From Solobacterium sp. (GTDB lineage: Bacteria > Bacillota_I > Bacilli_A > Erysipelotrichales > Erysipelotrichaceae): a DNA stretch of 49,943 bases. Every line of letters starts with the position of its first letter. The stretch's first letter is position 1. The notes under the pieces are model-generated. The model saw nothing but the letters and a program-made list of their open reading frames with translations. It made no database searches and was not told the DNA's origin. The stretch spans positions 1 through 49,943 of the forward strand of contig JAILQT010000025.1 in assembly GCA_024698805.1 (NCBI GenBank). Reading direction: 5' to 3'. Of the stretch, positions 8,625 to 16,879 are shown one piece after another. The translations under genes were made by a program, and so were the position numbers.

Positions 8625-9746
8625 TTAACCCTTGATCGCGCCCTGGTAGTCGACCTTGACGTTCTCAACAGCGGGTTCTGCTTCCGTGTTGTTGTCGATC
8701 TTGATCTCGCCGCTCAGGACCTTCTCTTCGAGAGCCTTATAATCATCCTGTGTGAAGCTGTCAGCCCACTGTGTGGAATCCGGCAGGGAAACGAGGTTCA
8801 GAGTCTGTACCTGGCCTTTGTAATCATCCCATTTGCCGTCCCTGATCGCGCTGAGCAGGAGTTCGACTGTCGGAGCCAGACCCTTCATAGCGGATGTGAC
8901 TGTCATGCCTTCGCCGTAGTCGCCGTCGATCGTCGGAGCCTGGTCTACGTCAACGCCGATGACCTTTCCGTTGACCTTCTTGGCTGCTTCCGCTGCGGAT
9001 GTGTAGATGCCGCCGCCGCATGCGAAGACGACTTCTGTGCCTGCACCGTACCATGTGTCCATAACAGCTGTGATGTCCGCATCGCCGAAGAACTGTCCGC
9101 CGTAGACATACTTGATCTCTACGTCTGTGAGGCCGAGTTCCTTCGCTGCTGCGTCAGCACCCTGGACATAACCGTAACCGTAACGGACAACTGCCGGAAC
9201 TGCCATGCCGCCGAGGAAGCCGAGCTTCTTGTAGCCGAGCTTGACTGCTGCGTAGCCTGCAAAGTAGCCGGCGCCTTCTTCTGTATAGACTGCGCTGTAT
9301 ACGTTGTCAGCCTTGAAGTCCTTCTCGCCGTTGGCAGTGAACAGGTCATATTCGGAAACGTCAAGGGCGACGAACTTAACATCGGGATATGTCGGAGCTG
9401 TCTCAACGATCGCTGCTGCGAATGCGTAGCCGGGCATAACGATGACGTTGTAGCCTTCTTCGATCGCCTGTTCGATGGAAGCGACACGGTCCGCGTCTGC
9501 GTCTGTTGCGGGCTGCTTGTATGTGAATTCGATGCCGTTGTCATCAGCGAATTTCTTACAAGCTTCGTAAGTTGTCTGGTTGAATGACTGGTCTGTGATC
9601 TTGCCGTAGTCCGTTACCATCGCGACCTTCATGTCGGATGCAGCTGCTTCGGATCCGCCTGCTGCGGAACCGCCGCCTGTGGAACTGCAGGCAACGAGGC
9701 TGACTGCCATAATGCCGGCGATCATAGCCGAAACGATTTTCTTCAT
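8625..9746 (-). CDS. BMP-family nucleoside-binding lipoprotein
   Basis: A 373-residue substrate-binding lipoprotein of the BMP/PnrA/TmpC family. The signal peptide ends in the lipobox LVAC with the lipidated Cys near residue 20, followed by a Ser/Gly/Ala linker. Family landmarks are TDYGKITDQSFNQTTYEA near the start, VASIEQAIEEGYNVIVMPGYAF, and AGYAAVKLGYKKLGFLGG. It would capture nucleosides outside the membrane and deliver them to the permeases. It is the first gene of the operon, with a ribosome site (GGAGG) before the ATG. A purine nucleoside phosphorylase gene (40064) elsewhere in the window could use the imported substrate. Confidence 0.94.
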   Translation of the reverse strand: MKKIVSAMIAGIMAVSLVACSSTGGGSAAGGSEAAASDMKVAMVTDYGKITDQSFNQTTYEACKKFADDNGIEFTYKQPATDADADRVASIEQAIEEGYNVIVMPGYAFAAAIVETAPTYPDVKFVALDVSEYDLFTANGEKDFKADNVYSAVYTEEGAGYFAGYAAVKLGYKKLGFLGGMAVPAVVRYGYGYVQGADAAAKELGLTDVEIKYVYGGQFFGDADITAVMDTWYGAGTEVVFACGGGIYTSAAEAAKKVNGKVIGVDVDQAPTIDGDYGEGMTVTSAMKGLAPTVELLLSAIRDGKWDDYKGQVQTLNLVSLPDSTQWADSFTQDDYKALEEKVLSGEIKIDNNTEAEPAVENVKVDYQGAIKG

Positions 9747-9786
9747 TTCTTTTCCTCCTTCAAATGCGAAACTTCGTTACATTAAC

Positions 9787-9815
9787 ATTTTAATGTCTGA
9801 AACAGTTCTTTTCAA
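9787..9815 (-). promoter_or_regulatory. Sigma-A-type promoter of the nucleoside importer operon
   Basis: Minus strand: TTGAAA, 17-base spacer, TAAAAT, about 40 bases before the ATG at 9746. The spacing is ideal and five of six bases match consensus in each box. Confidence 0.72.
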
Positions 9816-9827
9816 TTGTATTTCTGC

Positions 9828-9850
9828 CCCTGCCCCGCCCGCGGGCAGGG
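9828..9850. other. GC-rich inverted repeat between divergent promoters
   Basis: CCCTGCCC and GGGCAGGG form a perfect 8-bp stem around a 7-base centre. No T run follows on either strand, so a terminator is unlikely. It sits upstream of the importer -35 box and of the divergent AlgI-like promoter, so an operator is possible. I saw no purine riboswitch core here. Confidence 0.4.
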
Positions 9851-9929
9851 ATTATCGGCGATTTTGTAAAAATCATATATATGTATTGCAGAAAATATTT
9901 CATCCTTAACATCTGCCGGGCGCATTCAC

Positions 9930-9938
9930 TGGTATAAT
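9930..9938 (+). promoter_or_regulatory. Extended -10 promoter placed for a leaderless mRNA
   Basis: TGGTATAAT ends 6 bases before the ATG at 9945, so a start site 7 bases after the box falls on the A of the ATG. There is no Shine-Dalgarno sequence. Confidence 0.6.
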
Positions 9939-9944
9939 GTTTTC

Positions 9945-11291
9945 ATGGATCACGCAGGCCTTTTATTTATTCTGACATTTCTGCCTGTATACATGCTCGG
10001 GTGCGCCCTGTGCCCGGCGAAGTACAGGAATATCATGCTGATGATATTCAGTATCTTTTATATCTGGTACGGTTCGCCGCTGTTCGTCTTCGCGATGGCT
10101 GCAGCTGCCGTTTTTTCATATGTCTCCGGCGCGATGATCAGCCGCTACCGGAAGAAGAACAGGCCCCAGGCACTGCGCCTGCTCAGGATCACAGCCGGCA
10201 TATACCTGGTCCTGCTGTTCGTCATGAAGTTCCTCGGCCCGATCCTGACCGGTCTCAGGTCGATGGGGCTCTCCTTCCTGCCGGATCATTTCATCCAGGT
10301 GCCCCCGGGGTTCACGTTCCTGATCCTCGCATGCATCTCCTATCCGGCGGACATCTGTTTCAACCGGTGCGACCCGGAGAGATCCGCTGCGCAGCTGCTC
10401 GGATGGATCCTTCATTTCCCGAAGCTGCTGTGCGGGCCGTTCGTGGCGAAAAAGGAATTCACCCCCGGCAAAGACAGCAGGGGCGTGAATATTTACAGCG
10501 GCCTGCTCCGCTTTGCGGCCGGACTGTTCAAGAAGACGGTCATCGCCGCGAAGGCATATACGCTGTTCATGACCGTTTCCACGCTGCAGGCAGGCTCTTC
10601 CGTCCTCAGCGCCTGGACCGGTGCCTTCGCCGCACTGACGGCATTGTATTTTGAACTGAGCGGCTATGCGGACATGGCCATCGGCCTCAGCCGCATGGCG
10701 GGTTATGTCCTGCCCGAGGAATTCCGGATGCCGCTGGCTTCGAGGGATATGAAAGAGTTCACGGAACGCTGGAGCGTCACCCTGCAGAACTGGTTCAGGA
10801 CCTATGTCCCGTTCGGGAACACTTCCGTACGGACGGTAACTGCCATCCTCCTCACCGGTCTGTTCTACAGGCCTTCCCTGAACGGGCTGGCATGGGGGAT
10901 CATCCTGGCATGCACCGCCCTGCTCTCGAAACTGATCCCGGAGCGCATCCCTGCCGTTAAGCGCATCCTGCTGTGGGCGGCGCTGCTGTTCAGCTCCGTA
11001 TTCATCCTGTCGCCGTCCTTTGCGGACGCGCTGCATTATACCGCGATGATGTTCTTCAACGCTTCCTCCTTCGCTGATGCGCTGACAGGCAGCCTTGTCT
11101 TCATGAACCTGATCCCTGCCGCAGCGCTGTGCGCGGCAGTCATCCCTGTCCTGCGGCCGCTGTTCCGTCGCATCCTGAATTCGGATGCCGCATGGATCAT
11201 ACCCCCGGCAGTCATCCTGCTCTTTGTCTTCGCCGTCGCAGCCGCCGTATCCGGTGCCTCGATGCCTTTCATCTTTCTGAGGTCGTTATGA
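9945..11291 (+). CDS. AlgI/MBOAT-like membrane protein lacking both conserved histidines
   Basis: A 448-residue polytopic membrane protein with the AlgI order of landmarks: an N-terminal WYGSP region, LLCGPFVAKKEF (for AGPIVRYKDF), RFAAGLFKKTVIA, and FELSGYADMAIGLSRMAGY (for FSGYSDMAIGL). AlgI-type O-acyltransferases move acetyl groups across the membrane to a partner enzyme. Here the two family histidines are gone. The RWHISL motif reads RWSVTL (Ser277), and the LWHG motif reads LFYR (Tyr308). The reading frame is intact and the protein is full length, so this is not a broken gene. The stop overlaps the next start as ATGA, pairing it with an AlgJ-like protein. Its activity may be lost or changed. 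I call it MBOAT-like by fold only. Confidence 0.8.
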   Translation: MDHAGLLFILTFLPVYMLGCALCPAKYRNIMLMIFSIFYIWYGSPLFVFAMAAAAVFSYVSGAMISRYRKKNRPQALRLLRITAGIYLVLLFVMKFLGPILTGLRSMGLSFLPDHFIQVPPGFTFLILACISYPADICFNRCDPERSAAQLLGWILHFPKLLCGPFVAKKEFTPGKDSRGVNIYSGLLRFAAGLFKKTVIAAKAYTLFMTVSTLQAGSSVLSAWTGAFAALTALYFELSGYADMAIGLSRMAGYVLPEEFRMPLASRDMKEFTERWSVTLQNWFRTYVPFGNTSVRTVTAILLTGLFYRPSLNGLAWGIILACTALLSKLIPERIPAVKRILLWAALLFSSVFILSPSFADALHYTAMMFFNASSFADALTGSLVFMNLIPAAALCAAVIPVLRPLFRRILNSDAAWIIPPAVILLFVFAVAAAVSGASMPFIFLRSL

Positions 11292-12334
11292 AAAAGAAGA
11301 TCCGGCTCGCAACATGTGTATCCGCTGCGCTGCTGTGCGGCAGCCTCGGCGTGATGAATTATTACCGTGCGGAAGGAAAGCCTTCGTTTTCCGTCTTTTC
11401 GCGTGCCTCACATGAAGATACCGAAACATGGACGGCAGAGGAGTTCTTCCTGAAGGATACGCTGCGTGAAGGCTATGCAGCCCTGATGCAGGATACAGGT
11501 TCATCGGGGATCGGCGGCGTATACATCGGCAGCGGCACGCTGATCGAACAGTTTGCGGATTATGACCCGGCAGTGCTGGAGCACAATATCAGCGCGGTGC
11601 AGGATTTCGCAAAGGAACATAAGCTGAACCTGGTCCTCGTACCGACAGCCTCACAGACGGAAAAGCGGTATCTGCCCCTTTTCGCTGCGGGGGTCAATGA
11701 AAAGAAACTGCTGGAAAGCATCCGGGAACAGATACCGGACGCCGTCTTTGCGGACCTGCTGTCCACGATGGCATCCAGCGGCGGCTACTGCTACAGGACA
11801 GACCCGCACTGGAACGCTTCCGGCGCCAAAGTCGGCTATGAAGTCATCTGCAGGGATATCCTGAAGCACAAGGCTTCCGACTTCCGGTTCCAGACGAAGA
11901 GTTCTTCGTACCGCGGTCCCCTGCTTGAAAGGACCGGCGCCGCATGGATCGAAGCGGATGAGATCGAGGAGATCATCCCCGCCCACCCCGTGCAGCTGAC
12001 CGTGAAATACAGCGACGGCACCGTCAGTCATTCGCTTTATGACGAAAATGCCCTTGAAACAGAGGACATGTACGGTTATTATCTCAGCGCGGCCGAAGGC
12101 AAGACAGAGATCGAGACATCTGTGAATACCGAGAGGAACGCCGTGATCATCTGCGATGATTACGCCCTGATCCTCGTCCCGTATCTGACGCAGGAATACA
12201 GCCGCCTCACGATCGTCAGGACCGGTTCCTATACAGGTTCCCTCAGTACGGTCCTCAAAGATGAAGGAAATACAGATATCTTCATGGTCATGTCCCTGAA
12301 GAATTTCTGTAATGAAGAAATAGAATTCAGGTGA
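11288..12334 (+). CDS. AlgJ/DHHW-like exported protein with catalytic Ser replaced by Asp
   Basis: A 348-residue protein with an N-terminal membrane anchor or signal (about 5-25). I start it at the ATG at 11288 that overlaps the previous stop; the track's longer frame is overlap. It has the DHHW/AlgJ acetyltransferase pattern: a VLVPTASQTEKRY segment and YRTDPHWNASGA, which keeps the Asp172 and His174 of the DxHW motif. In relatives the nucleophile lies in a GDS(Y/F) block near the C-terminus. Here that block reads CDDY (289-292), followed by the normal family context of a VPYL-like helix. The nucleophilic Ser is therefore Asp. It is co-translated with the histidine-less AlgI-like protein. 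Both halves of the pair appear degenerate together, which suggests a shared new role rather than random decay. Confidence 0.78.
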   Translation: MKKKIRLATCVSAALLCGSLGVMNYYRAEGKPSFSVFSRASHEDTETWTAEEFFLKDTLREGYAALMQDTGSSGIGGVYIGSGTLIEQFADYDPAVLEHNISAVQDFAKEHKLNLVLVPTASQTEKRYLPLFAAGVNEKKLLESIREQIPDAVFADLLSTMASSGGYCYRTDPHWNASGAKVGYEVICRDILKHKASDFRFQTKSSSYRGPLLERTGAAWIEADEIEEIIPAHPVQLTVKYSDGTVSHSLYDENALETEDMYGYYLSAAEGKTEIETSVNTERNAVIICDDYALILVPYLTQEYSRLTIVRTGSYTGSLSTVLKDEGNTDIFMVMSLKNFCNEEIEFR

Positions 12335-12337
12335 ACT

Positions 12338-13690
12338 ATGATATTGAAATGCGTGAAAACAGGCATCAACGGCGAAGGCATAGCCTATAAGGACAAAAAG
12401 CCTGTTTTTATTGAGGGCTTCTTCCCGGACGAAGAAGCGGAGGTAACGATCACGGCCGAACATGAGACATACTGCTACGGCGCGGTCGAAAAGCTGCTTC
12501 ACGAGAGCAGCGAGAGACGGAAACCGGAATGCGGACACCAGGCGGAATGCGGCGGATGCCCGCTGATGCCGCTGAAATACGGCGCCCAGCTCAAATACAA
12601 GAAGAGGCTCCTCGAAGAGTCCCTGTACAAATACGGCAATGTCCGTCGGGAGTTCATCCGCGACGTGCGCACGGCTGAAAAGATCACCGGCTACCGCAAC
12701 CAGTGCAAGCTCCCTGTCGGCACGGCAGACGGAAGGCCCGTCACCGGCATGTACAAAGTACGCTCGAACCATTTCGTTGAGATCGACAGCTGCCCGATCC
12801 ATGAACCGCTGATCGAGAGCACGCGGAAACAGGTCCTGAAGCTGGCGGCAAAGCACCGCATCGGCGCTTATGACCAGAAAGACGGAAAAGGCCTGCGTTA
12901 CCTGATCCTGCGCGTCATGGACGAACAGATCCAGTGCGTGCTCGTGACCGGGAGGGATACGCTGCCGGAAGCATTCATCGATGACGTGATGAAGATCCGG
13001 CACATGTGCTCCCTGTTCCAGTCCGTCAACACCCAGAAAAATACGCCCGAGATCTTCGGTTCGAAACTGAAAAAGCTCGCCGGTACGGATACGGTAAGCG
13101 CAGGGATCTGCGGCATCCGGCTCCAGCTGTCGCCGCAGTCGTTCTTCCAGCTCAATACGAAGGCTGCAGAAGGCCTGTATGAACTTGCCGTATCGAAGAT
13201 CGATCCGTGCGATGTGCTTGCGGAAGCCTACTGCGGGATCGGCGCGATGTCGCTGCTCGCTTCGAAAAAGGCAAAGCGCGTCTACGGCATCGAATCCGTC
13301 AGCGACGCTGTCATCAATGCGGCGCAGAACGCTGCCGCAAACGGCATCGAGAACTGCGAGTTCATCTGCGCGGACGCTGCCGAAGGCCTGCGCCAGCTCG
13401 CTTCGGAAGAAAAGATCGATACGCTCCTTCTCGATCCGCCCCGCAGCGGCCTGGATGACAATATGGTCAGGACGATCCTGAAGGTCCTGCCTGCCAAGAT
13501 CATCTATGTCTCCTGCAATCCCGCAACGCTTGCGAAGAATCTCAGGGAACTGAAAAAGGAGTACCGCCTCGTTACGGTCATCCCGTATGACATGTTCCCG
13601 AATACGCCGCATATCGAATCCGTCTCGGTCCTTGTCCGCAGCGGCTTCAGCGATGCGAAGCGCAGAAGGAAGAAGAGAGCGCAGGATTAG
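12338..13690 (+). CDS. rlmD: 23S rRNA (uracil-C5)-methyltransferase, RlmD/RlmCD type
   Basis: A 450-residue SAM-dependent RNA methyltransferase of the TrmA/RumA family. The N-terminal part is TRAM-like (GINGEGIAY). Cysteines 65, 71 and 74 (CGHQAECGGC) match the iron-sulfur cluster site. The SAM site is AEAYCGIGAMSLLAS, followed by LLLDPPRSGLD and the catalytic YVSCNPATLAKNL. Bacillota relatives can modify U747, U1939 or both, so site specificity is open. The start lies 3 bases after the previous stop, with AGGTGA overlapping that stop. It is followed, after 108 bases, by the phosphatase gene. Confidence 0.92.
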   Translation: MILKCVKTGINGEGIAYKDKKPVFIEGFFPDEEAEVTITAEHETYCYGAVEKLLHESSERRKPECGHQAECGGCPLMPLKYGAQLKYKKRLLEESLYKYGNVRREFIRDVRTAEKITGYRNQCKLPVGTADGRPVTGMYKVRSNHFVEIDSCPIHEPLIESTRKQVLKLAAKHRIGAYDQKDGKGLRYLILRVMDEQIQCVLVTGRDTLPEAFIDDVMKIRHMCSLFQSVNTQKNTPEIFGSKLKKLAGTDTVSAGICGIRLQLSPQSFFQLNTKAAEGLYELAVSKIDPCDVLAEAYCGIGAMSLLASKKAKRVYGIESVSDAVINAAQNAAANGIENCEFICADAAEGLRQLASEEKIDTLLLDPPRSGLDDNMVRTILKVLPAKIIYVSCNPATLAKNLRELKKEYRLVTVIPYDMFPNTPHIESVSVLVRSGFSDAKRRRKKRAQD

Positions 13691-13798
13691 CATTTGCTTA
13701 TGAAGGGGCTGTCCCGCATGGGTCAGCAGACCAGAAGCAGGCACAGTCCCCGGATACATATCTTTACAGCATCATCCTTACCATACAGAGGTAAACAT

Positions 13799-15970
13799 AT
13801 GACCAAAAACTATTCGCTCAGAAAAAAGATACTGCACGCGATGATCACACTTGTGAGCGGCATGCTGGCAGCTGCCGTCACGATCGTTATGTTTACGATG
13901 AGAAGTGTTTCAGATACACTGGTCGAATCCAACCGGAACCTGAGTGAAACGATCGGGAAACAGTCAAAGGCTTATATGTCCGAGCAGTCGCAGTACCGGA
14001 TGCTGGAACTTGCCGGCGAGAAAGCACAGATCGCGGACAGTATCTTCGCGGAATTTGAAAGCAGTGTAAATACCGCCGCATCCGTGGCAGGACAGATCTA
14101 TAACCATCCGGAGCTCTATCCCGCCAGATATGTCCCCCTGCCCGATGCGTCCAAAGACGGGGAGCTTTCCATACAGGTCCTGTATTCCGCAGCCGCCGAT
14201 CCTTCCGACCCTGCAGTCATCGAAGAGCTCGGACTGCTCGGAAACGTCCAGGATACGCTGATGGCTGTGAACGGCAGCCAGGAGAATATGGCGTCCATCT
14301 ATGTCGCTTCCGAATCCGGCTTCATGGTGCAGGCCGACTATATCTCCGCAAAGAAGTTCGATGAAAACGGGGAACTCATGCCGCTGGAGGCGAAGGAGCG
14401 CCCCTGGTACAAAGGCGCAGCGGAAACAGGGAAGCCGTATTTCACGCCCGTCACGAAAGACGCGCATACGCCGAGGCTCGGCATCATGTGCGGCATCCCG
14501 GTCTATGCCGGGGATAAGCTGATGGCGGTCGCCGGGGCAGGCATGTATCTGGATGACATGGAAGAACTGGTACGCAGCGTCGAACTCGGTGAAAGCGGCC
14601 ATGCCTGCATCCTCAACGCCGGCGGCCAGGTACTCTTTTCCACCTACAGCGAAGGCACCCTGGCAGCTGTCGCAGACGCACCGGACCTCCGTATGTCAGA
14701 AGACGCTGCGATCGCTTCGATGGCAGCCGAAGCAGTCGGGGGCGGCACAGGCACGGCGCAGCTGGAGATCGACGGGGTCCTGAATTACGCAGCCTATTCG
14801 CCGATGAAGACGGTAGGCTGGTCAATGGTCGTATTCATCTCGCAGGATGCCGTCGAAGCACCTACGGACAGCCTGGTGAAGAGTATCAGCGGGATGACCG
14901 ACCAGACATTCCTTGACGCGACAAACCATGCCAGGCGCGCATCATATATGCTGCTGTGGTTGCTGCTGGCAGCTGTGCTGATCGCAATCGCCGTATCGTT
15001 TGCGCTTTCCAACCGGATCGTTAAGCCGATCCGTACGCTCACGGAAGAGATCAGGGCGATCGAAGGAGATAACCTTGACTTTACGTGGGACCTCGACACA
15101 GGCGATGAGACACAGGTGCTGGCAGAATCCTTCCGTTCGATGACGGAACGCCTGAAGAAGTATGTCAGCGATATCGAGTCCATCACTGCCGACAGGGAGC
15201 GCATACAGACGGAACTGTCCCTAGCCACCCGCATCCAGGCGGCGATGCTGCCGAATATCTTCCCCCCGTTCCCGAACCGCTCGGAATTTGATGTTTATGC
15301 GGCCATGGACCCGGCAAGGGAAGTGGGCGGCGACTTCTATGATTTCTTCCTCATCGACGACGATCACCTGTGCCTGGTCATGGCTGACGTATCCGGCAAG
15401 GGAGTCCCTGCCGCGCTGATGATGATGGCTTCCAAGATCACGCTGCAGAACCTGTCGATGTTCGGCGGGTCCCCTGCAGATATACTCAGCAAGACCAATG
15501 CCGTGATCTGCAGCAACAACAACGAAGATATGTTCATCACGGTATGGCTGGGCATCCTGGAGCTGTCAACAGGCATACTGACAGCCGCAAACGCAGGCCA
15601 TGAATACCCTGTCATCAAAAAGCCTGACGGCAAGTTCAGCCTGTACAAGGATAATCATGGCTTCGTCCTCGGTGCCCTTGAAGATATAAAATACAGGAAT
15701 TATGAAATCCGGCTGGAACCCGGCACAAAGCTCTTCCTGTATACGGACGGCGTACCGGAGGCAACGAATAAGGATCTCAAGCTGTTCGGGACAGACCGCA
15801 TGCTGGATGCCCTGAATAAAGATACCGGGGCGACACCGGATGAAGTCCTGTTCAACATACGAACAGCCGTGGACAGGTTTACAGAGGATGCCGAACAGTT
15901 CGACGACCTGACGATGCTGTGCATGGAGTACAGGGGCAGGGACAGTTCGTCCGGTAAGGAAAAGGAATAG
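13799..15970 (+). CDS. Membrane Cache-HAMP-PP2C (SpoIIE/RsbU-type) protein phosphatase
   Basis: A 723-residue sensor phosphatase. I start it at the ATG at 13799 preceded by AGAGGT; the track's earlier start adds a non-hydrophobic leader. Order: membrane helix (about 12-36), large extracytoplasmic Cache-like sensor (about 40-370, with the EAKERPWYKGAAETGKPYF segment), second helix (LLLAAVLIAIAVSFAL), HAMP segment starting RIVKPIRTL, then a PP2C domain. The PP2C part has ATRIQAAMLP, REVGGDFYDFF, VMADVSGKGVPAALMM and LYTDGVPEA, with the metal-binding aspartates intact. It would dephosphorylate a Ser/Thr-phosphorylated partner, classically an anti-anti-sigma factor, in response to a small ligand. 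No such partner is encoded in the window. Confidence 0.93.
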   Translation: MTKNYSLRKKILHAMITLVSGMLAAAVTIVMFTMRSVSDTLVESNRNLSETIGKQSKAYMSEQSQYRMLELAGEKAQIADSIFAEFESSVNTAASVAGQIYNHPELYPARYVPLPDASKDGELSIQVLYSAAADPSDPAVIEELGLLGNVQDTLMAVNGSQENMASIYVASESGFMVQADYISAKKFDENGELMPLEAKERPWYKGAAETGKPYFTPVTKDAHTPRLGIMCGIPVYAGDKLMAVAGAGMYLDDMEELVRSVELGESGHACILNAGGQVLFSTYSEGTLAAVADAPDLRMSEDAAIASMAAEAVGGGTGTAQLEIDGVLNYAAYSPMKTVGWSMVVFISQDAVEAPTDSLVKSISGMTDQTFLDATNHARRASYMLLWLLLAAVLIAIAVSFALSNRIVKPIRTLTEEIRAIEGDNLDFTWDLDTGDETQVLAESFRSMTERLKKYVSDIESITADRERIQTELSLATRIQAAMLPNIFPPFPNRSEFDVYAAMDPAREVGGDFYDFFLIDDDHLCLVMADVSGKGVPAALMMMASKITLQNLSMFGGSPADILSKTNAVICSNNNEDMFITVWLGILELSTGILTAANAGHEYPVIKKPDGKFSLYKDNHGFVLGALEDIKYRNYEIRLEPGTKLFLYTDGVPEATNKDLKLFGTDRMLDALNKDTGATPDEVLFNIRTAVDRFTEDAEQFDDLTMLCMEYRGRDSSSGKEKE

Positions 15971-15973
15971 GAA

Positions 15974-16879
15974 ATGAAATATACCATATCACCGGACATG
16001 ATCAGCATCGAGCCGAATGAGCAGCTGCGGAAAAAGACCGTAGGATCTTTCCTGGACGATTACTGCATATCTGCCTCCAGGCAGAATGACATGATCGCAA
16101 AGAAGAGGATCCTGCTGGGCGGTGAGCCCGCAGCTTCCCCGGAAGAGGTCATCGGTGCAAACGTCCTGGGCATACTGTTTGAAAAAGGAGAACCGGACTG
16201 GGTGCCGGCGGATAAGCCGTGTACGGTCGTGTACGAAGACCCGTTCGTCTATGCCGTGCACAAGGAAGCCGGCGTCATCATCCACGGTGAGGAAGACGAT
16301 GCGCAGTGCCTCAACGCGATGGCAGCGAGATACCAGCTCGATCACGGCATTCATGCGCCTGTCCGTCCCCTGCACAGGCTGGACAGGGATACAAGCGGCC
16401 TTGTGCTCTACTGCAAGATCCCCTTCTTCCAGCCGTGGTTCGACCGGCAGATGAAGGAGAAGAACATAACGAGGTATTACCTGGCTATCAGTATGGGCAG
16501 ATGCGAAGCCGGCAGGAAGTTCACGGTCCGCAAAAAGCTGGCGCGCGACAGGCACAGGAGCGGCGCATACAGGGTATCGCCGAACGGGAAAGACGCGGCT
16601 ACGCATTTCGAATGCCTGGATTCCAGGGGCGGCTATGTCCTCTTCGGCTGCACGCTGGAGACAGGAAGGACGCACCAGATCCGTGTCCATCTTGCGGATG
16701 CGGGCTATCCGATCGTCAACGATATCCTGTACGGGAGGCCTTCAAAGCATTTCACCGGCATGGGGCTCTGGGCCCAGAGCATCACATTCCGGAACCCTGT
16801 ATCGAACAAGAAGCACAGGATCAGGGATTTTGACAATCCGATGTATACTTATTTTGAATCTGGAGGAAATAAACGATGA
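15974..16879 (+). CDS. RluA-family RNA pseudouridine synthase
   Basis: A 301-residue RluA-type pseudouridine synthase that isomerises uridine in rRNA or tRNA. The catalytic motif is HRLDRDTSGLVLY with its conserved Asp. LETGRTHQIRVHLADAGYPIVND is the second signature. The N-terminal 75 residues (SFLDDYCISASRQNDMI) look like a shortened S4-like RNA-binding part. The start is 3 bases after the phosphatase stop, and the stop overlaps the next gene as ATGA. Target position cannot be read from sequence. Confidence 0.93.
   Translation: MKYTISPDMISIEPNEQLRKKTVGSFLDDYCISASRQNDMIAKKRILLGGEPAASPEEVIGANVLGILFEKGEPDWVPADKPCTVVYEDPFVYAVHKEAGVIIHGEEDDAQCLNAMAARYQLDHGIHAPVRPLHRLDRDTSGLVLYCKIPFFQPWFDRQMKEKNITRYYLAISMGRCEAGRKFTVRKKLARDRHRSGAYRVSPNGKDAATHFECLDSRGGYVLFGCTLETGRTHQIRVHLADAGYPIVNDILYGRPSKHFTGMGLWAQSITFRNPVSNKKHRIRDFDNPMYTYFESGGNKR

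Noticed and set aside
9747-9930. Possible purine riboswitch upstream of the nucleoside importer
   Set aside because: I looked for the conserved three-way junction core and did not find it. A plain promoter with a short leader is present instead.
11651-13759. 702-codon minus-strand ORF
   Set aside because: It lies antisense to the AlgJ-like and rlmD genes, which have clear family motifs. It is a GC-driven shadow frame with no recognisable motif.
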